64,000 nt of DNA. Origin: Cryptomeria japonica. Taxonomy: Eukaryota > Streptophyta > Pinopsida > Cupressales > Cupressaceae. Of this stretch, positions 33,277 to 44,288 are shown in pieces. The notes under the pieces were generated by a model. That model did not search any database. It was not told where the DNA came from and was given only the letters and a program-made list of their open reading frames with translations. The DNA is taken from NCBI RefSeq assembly GCF_030272615.1, contig NC_081415.1, forward strand, positions 422,865,757 through 422,929,756, in the 5' to 3' direction. Made by a program: the position numbers and the translations under genes. How positions within the stretch are numbered: the first letter of the stretch is position 1; each line of letters opens with the position of its first letter.

Positions 33277-36200
33277 TTAGTTGACTTCATGAAGGGGAAG
33301 AACCCCTAATTCACCTCTCAAATAGGTAAATGTAGTCTTTGGTAAGGGCTTAGTGAATATGTCTTCTAGCTGCTCCTTACGGGAAACATGTTGTAGTACA
33401 ACCTCCTTATTCTGAACTTTCTCTCTCAAGAAGTGATATTTAAGTTCAATGTGCTTAGTTCTAGCATGCAATACCGGGTTCTTGGAAATATTTATTGCAC
33501 TTGTATTATCACAAAATATATTCACCAGTTCAGATACAAGTACTTTGAAACCTTCCAATACATGCTTCATCCAAATTGCTTGAGTGCAGTTCATAAATGC
33601 TGCCACATATTCTGCTTCAGCTGTAGACTAGGAAATACAACTCTGCTTCTTACTTGTCCATGATACTAATCTTCCACTGAGAAAGAATGCTCCACTGGTT
33701 GTGCTTTTCTGGTCATCCACATTACCTGCCCAATCGACATCGGTATATACCTTGAGATTATAGTCACTATTATATGGATACCACAATCCATAATCAACTA
33801 TTCCTTTCAGATATCTAAGAATCCTTTTCACCGCTACCAAGTGGAATTCTCTTGGACAATTCTAAAAATGAGATACTATGCCTATTGCATGAGAAATATT
33901 TGGTCTACTGTGCACCACATAGTGCAATTTACCGATCATTGACCAGTACTCTTTTTCATTCACTAGTGCTGAAACATCTTCCTTGGTCAGTTTACAACTA
34001 GTCACCATTGATGTACCAACTGGTTTCCTTTCCTCCATGCCAAAAGTCTTCAATACCTCTTTGACATACTTGGACTGGGTAATAAAAATACCCTCTTTCA
34101 TTTGCTGAATTTGTAAACCAATGAAGAACTTTATCTCTCCTATCAAAGACATCTCAAACTCTTTCTTCATTTCATCTGCAAACGCATGACTCATTTTATC
34201 ATCTCCTCCAAAGATTATGTCATCCACAAACACTTCATAGATCAAAATTTGATCACCTTCTGATTTCAAGTAGATGTTGCTATCTTCACTTGTTCTCTGA
34301 AATCCAATCTTCACAAGATGAGAGTGTAGTCTTTCATACCACGCCCTAGGTGCCTGTTTCAGTCCATACATGGCTTTTTGTAACCTACACACCATGTCAC
34401 TATCTTCTGATAAGGCAAACGCTTCTGGTTGCTCTATATACACTTCCTCTTCTAGGATTCCATTCAGAAAAGAAGACTTCACATCCATCTGATAAACCTT
34501 AAATCCCTTAAATGCTGCAAATGCAAGTAGCATTCGAACACATTCTAATCTAGCCACAAGAGAAAAGGTTTCTCCATAGTCTTCTCCTTCCTCCTGAGCG
34601 TATCCCTTGCATACAAGCCTAGCCTCGTTCCTGACAACTATGCCTTATTCATTTAAATTATTCCTGAAGACCCATTTAGTACCTATGACATTTTTATGTT
34701 CTGGTCTGGGCACCAAAGACCATGTCGCATTCTTTTCTATCTGGTCTAGCTCCTCTTCCATTGCTTTAATCCAGTCTTCATCTGTAAGAGCTTCTCTAGA
34801 AGTCGTGGGTTCAAATTCAAAAATCATGCAAAAATTCTCCTTCACTTTTGTTCTTGTGAGTATCCCTACATCTTTATCTCCTATGATTTGTTTTAGATCA
34901 TGATGCAACTTCACATACCTAGGAATGATTCTAGCCTGATCTTCTAGCTTTTCTTCTTCTTCTTCTTCACTCACCTCTTCTTCTTCTTCTCTTACTGCAA
35001 CTTCTACCGGTACAAGAACATTGAGATCTTTACAAGTTTCTTTCTTGACTAGTTCCCAGAAGGCTATACCTGGTTCATCTTCCACTTCTTTGCTGCATGT
35101 TTCCTCAAGTTCCTCAGGGGATTCATCAACCCTGACATTGATACTTTCAATAATATTCTGAGTTCTATTGTTGTAGCACTTGAAAGCTTTGCTCTTAGTG
35201 GAATATCCTAGAAATATTCCTTCATCACATTTTGCATCAAATTTTCTCAAATGCTCACCTCTCTTGATATAGCACTTACTACCAAACACTTTAAAGTAAC
35301 TCATAGTGGGAGTTTTACCGGTCCAAAACTCATAAGGGGTTTTATCTTTACCTTTCTTGATGAGTACCTGGTTCATAGTATAGACTGCAGTGCTCACCGC
35401 TTCTCTCCAAAAAGTGTGAGCAACATTTCCTTGGATCAACATTGTTCTAGCCACTTCAAATACAGTCCTATTACTTCTTTCTGCTATGCCATTCTATTGT
35501 GGTGTCCTTGGGGTAGACAACTGCCTCTTGATACCGTTATCTTTATATTACTTATTGAATTCATTAGAAGTGAATTCTCCTCCTTGATTAGTTCTCAGGC
35601 ATTTTATCTTTTTACCACTTTCTTTCTCTACTAATGCTCTGAAAGCTTTGAATTTTCCAAATGCTTCAAACTTGTCTTTCAAGAATGTGACCCACATCTT
35701 TCTTGAGCAGTCATCAGTAAGAATCATAAAATACCTATCTCTCTGAATACTTCTAGTTTTCATATGACCACACAAATCAGTATGCACAAGATCAAGTAAA
35801 TGTTCTACTGAGAAAGACTTACCTTTAAAAGTTGAGGAAGACATCTTCCCAAGTTGACATTCTCTCCACAAAGAATTCTCAGGTTTGTTCAGCAAAGGTA
35901 ATCCTCTTACCACCTTGATATTACTAGCTTTAACAATGTTATCAAAGTTCATATGACAGAGTCTCTTATGCCATATCCAACTATCATCAAACCTAGCCAT
36001 TAGACACTGATTTATCTTGGCATTCAACTGAAATAGGTTACCTCTGGTCTGCTTACCAGTGGCAATAACTTCACCAATCTTCCCAATTATACTGCAAATT
36101 CCACCTTTGAATTCCAAAACTAATCCTTTGTCATTCAGCTGAGCAACACTCAACAGGTTATGCTTAAGACCTTCTACCCTGTAGACACCATCTTCACTAC

Positions 36201-37386
36201 TCTTTCCATTAAGTGAGATGGATCCTTTACCTTTCACCAAGCATGGTGCATCATTGCCAAATCTGACAACACCTCCATCATATTCCTCTAGAGACAAAAA
36301 CTTTATCCGGTCACCAGTCATGTGGTGAGAACAACCACTATCAATTATCCACTCATTAGAGTTGTCAAATCGAGAGACAAGATCTTTCTTGTCAGACACT
36401 TCTTCCTTTATTGCTACAAGCACTATGTCTTCATTTTCTTCATCTTCTGATTCTTCATCAGTGACACCTTCATCCACAACAACTAGACAATTTCTTCTAT
36501 TTACTCCTTTATATTTTCTAAACCTCTCCGGTTTATCCTTATTGTCATTGTTAGGACAATTAACAACTATATGTCCTATCTTGTTGCAGGAAAAACATTT
36601 CAAAGGAAGTTTACCTCTATATTTTTTGGTTCCCTTTGGAAGTCTTTTAGCAAGAAGAGTTTCAAACTCCATTAGAATCTCCTCATCATCCATATCTCTG
36701 CATTGTCTGGATTCATAACCGGTACTAGTTTCTTTTCCTTTTCTGGATGGTACAGTAGATGCTTTAAAGTTTGACTCAGTCTTTTGAACACTACCATCAT
36801 AGCTATTCAACTCATATGCAGTTAACTTTGCAATGAAAGAATCTAAGGATACCTTGGTTTTATCAATAGACCTTAGTTCCTGGATAGCAAAAAATCTGAT
36901 TACATAGATTGGTAACAATGATCTAAGGACTTTACTAATAACAATGGTATCATCAATAGTTCCACCAATGCTTTTTATATCACCAACCACAATCTTAATC
37001 CTAATACCATACTGCTGAATGGTCTCACCTTCAACCATCCTCATATCCTCAAATTTACCTCTAAGGATTTCTTCCTTAGCTTTCTTTACATGCTCATCAC
37101 CACCATAGATTTTTTCTAGTGCATCCCATACATCCTTAGGTGTGTCCTTGTCCTGTACATCAATAAACTCAATGTCTGACAGGCTGTTGATAAGGGCTTC
37201 CATGACTTGCTCATTTTCCTAGATCTCTCTCTTCTGATCATCAGTCAGAGTGCCAATGGGAGTAACATAGGCATTCTCAACATAGCTCCAGTGTTGAGCA
37301 CCCATACTCTTGATGTAAATCTTCATTCTATCCTTCCATATCTTAAAGCTATCTCTATTGAACTTAGGACCTTCCCTCTTCATCAT
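33277..37386 (-). pseudogene. gag-pol: gag-pol of element B (Ty1/copia), one frame with six stops
   Basis: The frame runs from ATG 37386 to the terminator 33277-33279, about 1369 codons without a frameshift. Domains in order: UBN2-type Gag (about 37350-36800); zinc knuckle CFSCNKIGHIVVNC (about 36550-36595); protease IIDSGCSHHMTG (about 36320-36355); pre-integrase LWHKRLCHMNF near 35960; integrase with HTDLCGHM and ILTDDCSRKMW (35650-35810); RT with KSSFLNGILEEEVYIEQPEA, YGLKQAPRAWYERL and FVDDIIFGG (33900-34560); RNase H with YTDVDWAGNVDDQKSTTSG near 33740. Stops: TAG 37219-37221, TAA 35548-35550, TAG 35494-35496, TAA 34645-34647, TAG 33862-33864, TAG 33628-33630. The second integrase aspartate is replaced: the block reads RTNQGGEF where R-S/T-D-x-GGEF is usual. 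It would supply all proteins for a copia particle; this copy cannot. Confidence 0.93.
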
Positions 37387-37442
37387 TACAGTAGGATCTT
37401 TACCTCAAGCGGTTAAACTTATATCACCGAGGACCTAGAGGT

Positions 37443-37454
37443 GCTCTGATACCA
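37443..37454 (-). promoter_or_regulatory. Primer binding site of element B (initiator Met-tRNA type)
   Basis: The plus-strand GCTCTGATACCA is the complement of TGGTATCAGAGC. It lies two bases inside the 5' LTR edge. Confidence 0.95.
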
Positions 37455-37456
37455 AT

Positions 37457-38916
37457 TGATGAATAATGATGAACAACATATACCCCAACCGGTACTGAGA
37501 GGGGGGGGGTGAATCAGTACACATAAAAACTCTCCCAACAACTTATCTAGCTAAAGCAATACCAACTGGTTATCACCATTACTAAACTTAACCATGCCAA
37601 TACTAGTTAAACACAGTAAGACACCAGACACCATAAACTGATAAGTCTGAACACTTTAGTTACGATCAATACTTGACATTAACTTCACCCATAAAAATAT
37701 GCATGTGGTATACTTAGAAATACCATAACCTATTAACTCTGCATGCATAATGTTTCAACCAAATACTTCATAAACATCACATGAAAAATGCATAACACAT
37801 AACACACAGATTTTTCACGTGGAAACCCAAATGGGAAAAACCACGGTGGGGATGAATACCCACAAGCTTGTTTTTGAACTCTTTTGAAGCTCGCCCTGTT
37901 AGGGGCCTAGTCTGGTTAAAGAATTTACAATAAGGTTCTGCTAGGAACCAATCCTATTAGAGATCACTCGGTTAAGGGATGGCTATATACCTTGTTAAAG
38001 GTTGAAACCCTGTTAAAGGTTACCTCGCTAGAGGATTTAATGAACTCAATGATCTTGAGTCACCTGGTTACAAATTTTACAATAAGCCTGTTAAAGCTAC
38101 TTGGTAAAGGGATTTTCCATCTGTTGAAATGATTAGAAGACAATAGGAAAAACTTCTGATATGATAACAACACTACATGCCAAGGCAAATCCTTTTCATT
38201 TCCTCTATTCTGCAATCACACTCTGCAGTTTTCCACTCACTGGTCTGGCAAGTATCTCATCACTCAGATACATACAACATTTTCCAACAACTTTACAATA
38301 ACAAACATCATCGACCTTATAGACAACAAATAGGTCAGTAGCATAAACCCTAAACCCTAAGCATATTAGGTTTACAACACAGGCGGTCCAATCCTGACTG
38401 TCCAAACACATTGCATAGAGCATTACAGTTTCAAATAGATCACAAGACAATCTGCATCATTCATTCTTCACCACACATGGGAATCAGTAACCCATCATGC
38501 TTTCTTCTCATACCACTAAGAAGAATGATCATTCCCGAGGTAGACTTCAAAAGCGGACGATCTTCTCATACCTCAATCATTCACGCGCACAAGGTTGACG
38601 TGGCACCTCGATCATATCTCTTAGCTAACTCATCACAAAGTATCATCAGTTGCACCGCACATGCTGGATCACCAAATGGATAACCATAGAGCTGAGACTA
38701 CCAACCGGTAGTCACATTAAGTGAAACCTTGACACCAGTTCACTGCATCTCTTCATGCCTCTTCATACCGGCTCACCAAATTATTTCAATCTACATACCG
38801 GTTCACTTACACTTATTGACATAATTGACAACATACATTATCATCATATCAACATATCAATTCATCACATGCCAATGATATCCAACAATCTCCCCATATG
38901 CTAGCAATATCCAACA
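37457..38916 (-). repeat. 5' LTR of element B
   Basis: The repeat is 1460 bp against about 1185 bp for the other LTR. The difference is one block at about 38419-38692 absent from the left LTR, flanked by CATAGAGC on both sides. The ends read TGATGAATAATG and ATATCCAACA on the plus strand. GTACTGA (37492-37498) and TCAGTAC (37514-37520) flank a G-run on this strand. Confidence 0.93.
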
Positions 38917-38921
38917 GTTTA

Positions 38922-39445
38922 CACAATGTGTTGCTATTTCAAGGTATTTGAAGACATTAATAAGTAATTAAATTGATATGCAAGTAAAATACATCACTAA
39001 AGAACACTAATGCAGTAACATATATACAAATGACATAATTTTATGTTTGGATTTATTTATGACATGATTTCTATCCACACACCCACATACAAATATAGTC
39101 TGTTTACCTCAAATCTCATATATTTACTAATTTACTCATCATCAATTCACCCTCAATCACACTTACTTTAATAAATTTAACCATTTCCTTAAACTTATTA
39201 TTTTAGCCCTAATGCACATTTATGAGTGGCTCGGGATTTACATAATTCAATTCCAAGACATGCAATAATGAAATTGAAATCTATATTTTTAGAATTTAAA
39301 TTCTAAATCTTATATACCCTTCTACTAGTTGTGATAAACGAACAATGCATGTTCACACAATGTGTTGCTATTTCAAGGTATTTGAAGATATTAAATAAGT
39401 AATTAAATTGATATGCAAGTAAAATACAACATCACTAAAGAACAC
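38922..39445. repeat. Right half of the interrupted unit (38922-39007) and complete second copy (39008-39445)
   Basis: ACACAATGTGTTGCTATTTC occurs at about 38921 and again at 39355, and TAATGCAGTAACATATATAC at 39008 matches 23529. Together with 23529-23871 this shows a direct tandem duplication that predates element B. Confidence 0.82.
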
Positions 39446-41028
39446 CTTGATTTTAAGGATAATAAAGAATTAGATCCACACCATCATCATATAGGTCATT
39501 CGCATGTTTGTAGATGTTCTTCAATATCTCTCATCATTATTAATAAAGTGCATCAAAGGGCTTTGGGCTAGGAGGAACCCATCACTTATCTAGTTGATTA
39601 AATCCTAAATTTGTCTTTAGATACTACCTTTGTGATATCAAGAAAAAAGAAATTGAATCTTTAGGTGCATTCTTCTTGTTCAAGCTTACATGGTAGAAAT
39701 CAATTTCACCAAATAGATAAAGTTTGTATCACTCAATATTGAACATGTATTAATTGAGATTGAATAAAAGATATATCTAAATTAATCATGTTGGAACCAA
39801 AATTTTTAATGACATAATTGTGTTAACAAAATTCTTTTAAATTAAATTTTATGGTCATTTATATGTCAAATTAATATTTAATAATTGTTTAAAGGCTAAA
39901 TGCTTTTGACCCTGAGCTATGAATTGATGAGGTCACAAATTGGGGGTCTCATCCCCAATATAAACAAAATCAACAATAACACGCTAGCAAATTTGAAGCT
40001 TGATAACAAGAATAACAACACAACCACTTAACCATCACACCATGCTACTATCAAAAGTTAATATTAAATAATTAAATGCACATGTATAAAAATTATTTAA
40101 ACTATATATTGTGAATTAGATTCTATTTTAAAATCAATAATTACAATAAAATATAAGGGTATGTGTAGGATCATGGTGGGCCAAAACAGGCCCTTAAGTG
40201 GCAATGAAATTCAGGAAAATAGAGTTAGGCAACTTGACGTAAAATTTTGAATAATTTATAAACATTATTTTAAAAATATGTAAGAAGAGAATCTGTAGAA
40301 AATTGAATTTAGTTTCTAAGATACTAGTTGTTTTAAAAAAAAAAAAATCTATTTGAGAAAATTTGAAATTTCAATGCAGTAGTACTAAAATTTCAGGAGA
40401 AAGATAAGAAGTAGGTGTATGTCTGACCACCATAACCACAATCAAATCATAATATTTTTTATAAGATTTTTAATATAAGTAGTAGAGTCATGTCCAAATG
40501 TGACACATATTTTTTTGTAATTTTTTTGAAGTAAATAATTAATTATGAATTTTTTACTACAACTTTTCAAAAATTCAAAAACTCATACGTCTGACCATCT
40601 TAACTTGGTCTAAAATTTATGAAATTCATTTTTTTTAATCCTATAGTAGATGAAGCATAGAATGTGATGAATGTTTTAGATTCAAAAAATGTGATACTGT
40701 TTGAAAGTTATGGGTGTTTTTCAATCAACCTATCAATCAGGCATTTAGTCCAGAATTCAATTAGAAAATAAATAATAATAATTTATTATAGTTAAAATAA
40801 GACAAACCTTATATTGTTGGAAAATTGAGAATGTCCTTAAAAATCCCTTTTCGTTTCATCAATTTCAGCTAAAAAAAAGTCCTCAGCCACCAGAGTGAAG
40901 TCTGGAAAAACAAGGAATACTCAAAAACACGTTTTTCTATTGATTTTCCATGTTTGGCATTTCCTAGCCAAATCCCAATGCAATCTCGAGCCAAATACCA
41001 AGATTTCAAATTTTTGTCATAGAAATCA
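39446..41028. other. Non-coding stretch, no gene recognised
   Basis: AT-rich sequence without domain-bearing ORFs. A 75-codon ORF at 40895-41122 runs into the neighbouring repeat and is not supported. CATACGTCTGACCA and GTATGTCTGACCACCA near 40415 and 40585 are a weak local repeat. Confidence 0.4.
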
Positions 41029-42137
41029 GATATCGGATAAATATCAGTTATTCAATAAAATTGGGTATTTGATATTAATCCGATATCTGAATTTAATAAT
41101 TTTTTATTATGAATTAAATTAATAATATTTTGCATGTAATTAGGGAGAGAGAGAGAGAGAGGGAGAGGGAGAGAAGGGGGAAGGAGAGGGAGAGGAAAAG
41201 GGGGGGAGAGAGAGAGGGGGGAGAGTAATTAGGGAGAGAGATAGAGTCTTGGAGAGAGTGAGATTATAGATGTCCTAAGGGGTCATATGGTGTCGTTAGG
41301 GGTCATATGGGGTCCTAAGGGGCCATGCATGTGTTAGAACACCATATGACCCCTTAGGACACCATATGACCCATTAAGACATCATATTGTCGTTAGGGAT
41401 CATATGTTGTTCTAAGGGGTCACATGGTGTCGTAAGGGGTCATATGGGGTCCTAAGGGAAAACACATGTTAGAACACCATATGACCCCTTAGGACACCAT
41501 ATGGACATCATATGGTTTCTTGAGGGGCCATATGGTGTCCTAAGGGGTCATATAGTGTCGTTAGGGGTCATATGGTACCCTAAGGGCCCACAAATGTTGT
41601 AGAACAACATATGACCCCTTAGGACACCATATGACCCATTAGGACATCATATTGTCCTAAGGGGTCATATGGTGTCATAAGGGGTCATGTCATGTACTAG
41701 TATGTTAAAAGGGGTCATATGGTGTCCTAAGGGGTCACATGGTGTCGTTAGGGGTCATATGGGGTCTCCTAAGGGCCCACACATTTGTTAGAACACCGTA
41801 TGACCCCTTAGGACACCATAAGACCCATTAGGACATCATATTGTCATAACAGGTCATATGGTGTTCTAACACATGTGTGGGCCCTTAGGACCCCATATAA
41901 CCCCTAATGACAGCATATGACCACTCAAGACACCATATGATCCCTTAGGACACCATATGACCCCTTAGGACACCACATGACCCAATAGGACACCATATTG
42001 TCCTAAGGGGTCATATGGTGTTCTAACACATGTGTGTGCCCTTAGGACACCATAAGGCTCCTAATGACACCATATGATCCCGTAGGACACCATACGATCT
42101 CTTAGGACACTAAATGACCCATTAGGATATCATATTG
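41029..42137 (+). repeat. Left arm of a large fold-back structure
   Basis: The outer edge GATATCGGATAAATAT (41029-41044) is a perfect inverted match of 59015-59030. A purine tract of GA and GGGA runs (41141-41262) follows, then an array of a motif near GGGGTCATATGGTGTCCTAA in both orientations. The arm is 1109 bp and ends at the TATTG target duplication of element D. A higher-order block containing GTCATGTCATGTACTA occurs near 41685 and again inverted in the right arm near 58590. No coding. Confidence 0.75.
41141..41262 (+). repeat. GA-rich microsatellite tract
   Basis: Runs of GAGAGAGAGA, GGGAGAGGGAGAG and AAAAGGGGGGGAG. It mirrors the CT-rich tract at 58665-58984 in the opposite arm. Confidence 0.9.
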
Positions 42138-42621
42138 CGTGAGATTATTCTTGAAGCAACCAAGATCAAAGAGACCAATAGATAGCACAATGACAAGAGA
42201 GATAAAATATGATAAGAATAAATTGTATTCCTATCAAGATACAAAAGAGATGAACTGGATCATCAAGAATTACATACAATGTAGTTGAGCTTGATTATAA
42301 AGACAAGGCTAAGAGACAAGAGAGAACACAATGATGACATGTGGCTCAATCAGATGCAAGGGTAGGTAGGAGAAATAGTAAAATAGTCCGCATGAGGTGG
42401 ATCACCCACCAAAGGTAGAATTATCACTCCACAATAAGTGGATATGATAAAGTAACAACAAGATCACACCATAAAAGGTGGAAATTCTCCTACATACACA
42501 CTTCCAATGTATGCACATCTCCCTAAGTGTCTCATATGCAAAATACAATGTTATGCATGTACCTAAGTAAACTTAAGTAAAGTGTAATTATATCCATAAT
42601 GAATAAATAATTACACCAACA
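42138..42621 (-). repeat. 3' LTR of element D
   Basis: The repeat is 484 bp. On the plus strand it reads CGTGAGATTATTC to TTACACCAACA; the opening T has mutated to C. It matches the other LTR with scattered differences. On the minus strand it starts TGTTGGTGTAATTATT. Confidence 0.9.
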
Positions 42622-42876
42622 CCACCCCTTAAGTGAAACTTAGGGGAATGCACTTAAGTCTACAATGCAACTAAGCAATGCAAGATGGGTCCCGGATACA
42701 AGGCCATGTTAGATACCCATATACAAATGCAAATGCAATCTCCCATAAAGAGTGGAAAGAGAGAAAAACCCACTGGGAAAAAACCCTCCCCCAAAAGAGA
42801 GATGAAGACTATACAAAGAACTCTCATAGAAGCATGTGAAGGACAAAACCCCATGTGAGGAAAAAGTCCCCCCCCC
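42622..42876 (-). other. 3' untranslated part and polypurine tract of element D
   Basis: On the minus strand the sequence has a run of nine G after the gag fragment stop, then GGTTTTTTCCCAGTGGGTTT, and ends with AAGGGGTGG beside the LTR. An AT-poor palindromic step (CCCAGTGGG) is visible. The gag fragment is joined straight to this 3' part. Confidence 0.65.
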
Positions 42877-43089
42877 CTATGATACATACTCTCTTAAGGT
42901 ACCAATTGCCATGATGTTCTTAGTGTGCCAATCCAAGTGACCATTGGGATCAACCTTAGGATCAACGGGAGCAACGATAGTTCCATCAATGTAATGAGTT
43001 AACCCTTTTTCCATTAATTTACTCCATGCATCGATTTTCCAAGTAGCATAATTATGTGGAATTAAAAGAGGAAACTTAGGAGAACCCAT
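42877..43089 (-). pseudogene. gag: Gag N-terminal fragment of element D
   Basis: The preferred start is the ATG at 43089 (MGSPKFPLLIPHNYATWKID), because it matches the usual copia Gag opening; the frame is open a little further up to 43110. It continues with AWSKLMEKGLTHYIDGTIVA and LDWHTKNIMAIGTLREYVS and then stops (42877-42879). The N-Y-x-x-W-K motif and the D-x-x-A/N-x-x-x-I region are typical for the DUF4219/UBN2 Gag head. At 70 codons it is far shorter than a full Gag. The open frame ending in a clean stop, followed by 3' untranslated sequence, suggests that everything from mid-gag through RNase H was removed. Confidence 0.8.
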
Positions 43090-43195
43090 AGAAGCAAAAT
43101 GAAAGAACACAAGAGAACAAGAGACACCCCCCTAAATTCACTCAATCAAAGAAACCCCCCTAAAATGATGATTTTGGCACTTTATATGTAGTGTG

Positions 43196-44266
43196 TGTAA
43201 TACCCTAAAAATGGTCATCTAAACCATAAGCCCCTAATCTCAACAACATCACCAAGGTCCTAACCAAAGGCAATTAAATAAATCTTGAGCACACAATTAA
43301 TTCTTTAATCATCAAATGTCACATGGCAAAATTAATCAACCAATATTAATTAAATATTTATTTAATTAATTAAATCATTCCAAGAAAATCATTTTAAACA
43401 ATTATCTTATTTATTTTAATTGAATATCCTTGAATATTTAATTAAATAAACCAATTTGCCATTAAATCATCAAAAAGAGGAATTTAATTAAATAAATCAA
43501 TTGAGCACAAATCTTAAAAAATGGAAATAAATTAGAAAAAGGAATTAATTGACCAAGAAAGAATTAAAAAATTGAGAAAAGAAATCAATTGGAGATAATC
43601 TTGGAAAAACAAATTAAAAATTGATAAATAATCTCAGAGAAAGAAATTAAAACAATTAAATATTAAAATTGAATGAAATAGAGAATAAATAAGTTTTTTT
43701 CTGATTTTATCTTAATTTTAGTTCAATTTCCTTTAAAACTGAGAAAAGCATCCAATCACATCAATTCACCTGGATTGTGCTTCCTCTTGGAAAATCTTGA
43801 CCGCTCATCATCATTTGATCTTAGCCTTTGGTTTCTTTCTGAATTTTCTATAAATTTAGGCTCTTGTCTCTCATTCAAAGATCCTAGATCCTGGAGGTTG
43901 GAGAATATATTGTTATTATACTATTTTTGCTCTAGATTCATTGAGAATATTGCATATTAATTATTTCATATTGATTAGATCATTTATCTAATTTATTTCT
44001 TAAATCTTGTTAGATTAATCTTGCATCCATCTAGCATTAATATCATGCTCATATAGATTAAAATCCTTCATCTTGGTGTAGTCTAGTCACTGGATTGCCT
44101 ATTCAAATCTGAGAGCAATCTTATACTCACATCTTTTAGAAGGCAATGAGTCGATTTGTTATGGTTTTTATATTCATGCTTATATCTATCTAACCATACA
44201 CGTAATGACTTAATTGAAGTGTTGTGTATTCCAGATATAGATACAGGTCCACTTTTCACACACACA
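43196..44266 (+). repeat. 5' LTR of element F
   Basis: The repeat is 1071 bp, TGTAATACCCTAAAAATGG to TTTTCACACACACA. TATAAAT is at 43849-43855. The 61-codon ORF inside it occurs in both LTRs and is not a gene. Confidence 0.95.
43849..43855 (+). promoter_or_regulatory. TATA box in the 5' LTR of element F
   Basis: TATAAAT in the context TTTTCTATAAATTTAGG; the same site is at 53015-53021 in the 3' LTR. Confidence 0.5.
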
Positions 44267-44270
44267 TTTT

Positions 44271-44288
44271 TGGCGCCCACTGTGGGGC
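44271..44288 (+). promoter_or_regulatory. Primer binding site of element F
   Basis: TGGCGCCCACTGTGGGGC lies four bases after the LTR. The TGGCGCC opening, complementary to a tRNA ending GGCGCCA, is usual for Tat/Athila-type plant elements. I do not assign the isoacceptor. Confidence 0.85.

Larger units (their letters stand above)
23872..38916 (-). mobile_element. Element B: complete Ty1/copia retrotransposon with element C nested in its 3' LTR
   Basis: The element is flanked by a 5-bp duplication, GTTTA at 23867-23871 and 38917-38921. It lies on the minus strand: the 5' LTR is 37457-38916, the Met-tRNA primer site follows, then gag-pol in one frame, a polypurine tract, and the 3' LTR (23872-24946 plus 32887-32996). 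The 3' LTR is split by element C. The two LTRs are clearly alike but carry many substitutions and one indel of about 275 bp. Domain order Gag, protease, integrase, RT, RNase H fixes the superfamily as Ty1/copia. Six in-frame stops and a changed integrase residue make it inactive. Insertion happened inside one copy of a tandem duplication. Confidence 0.95.
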
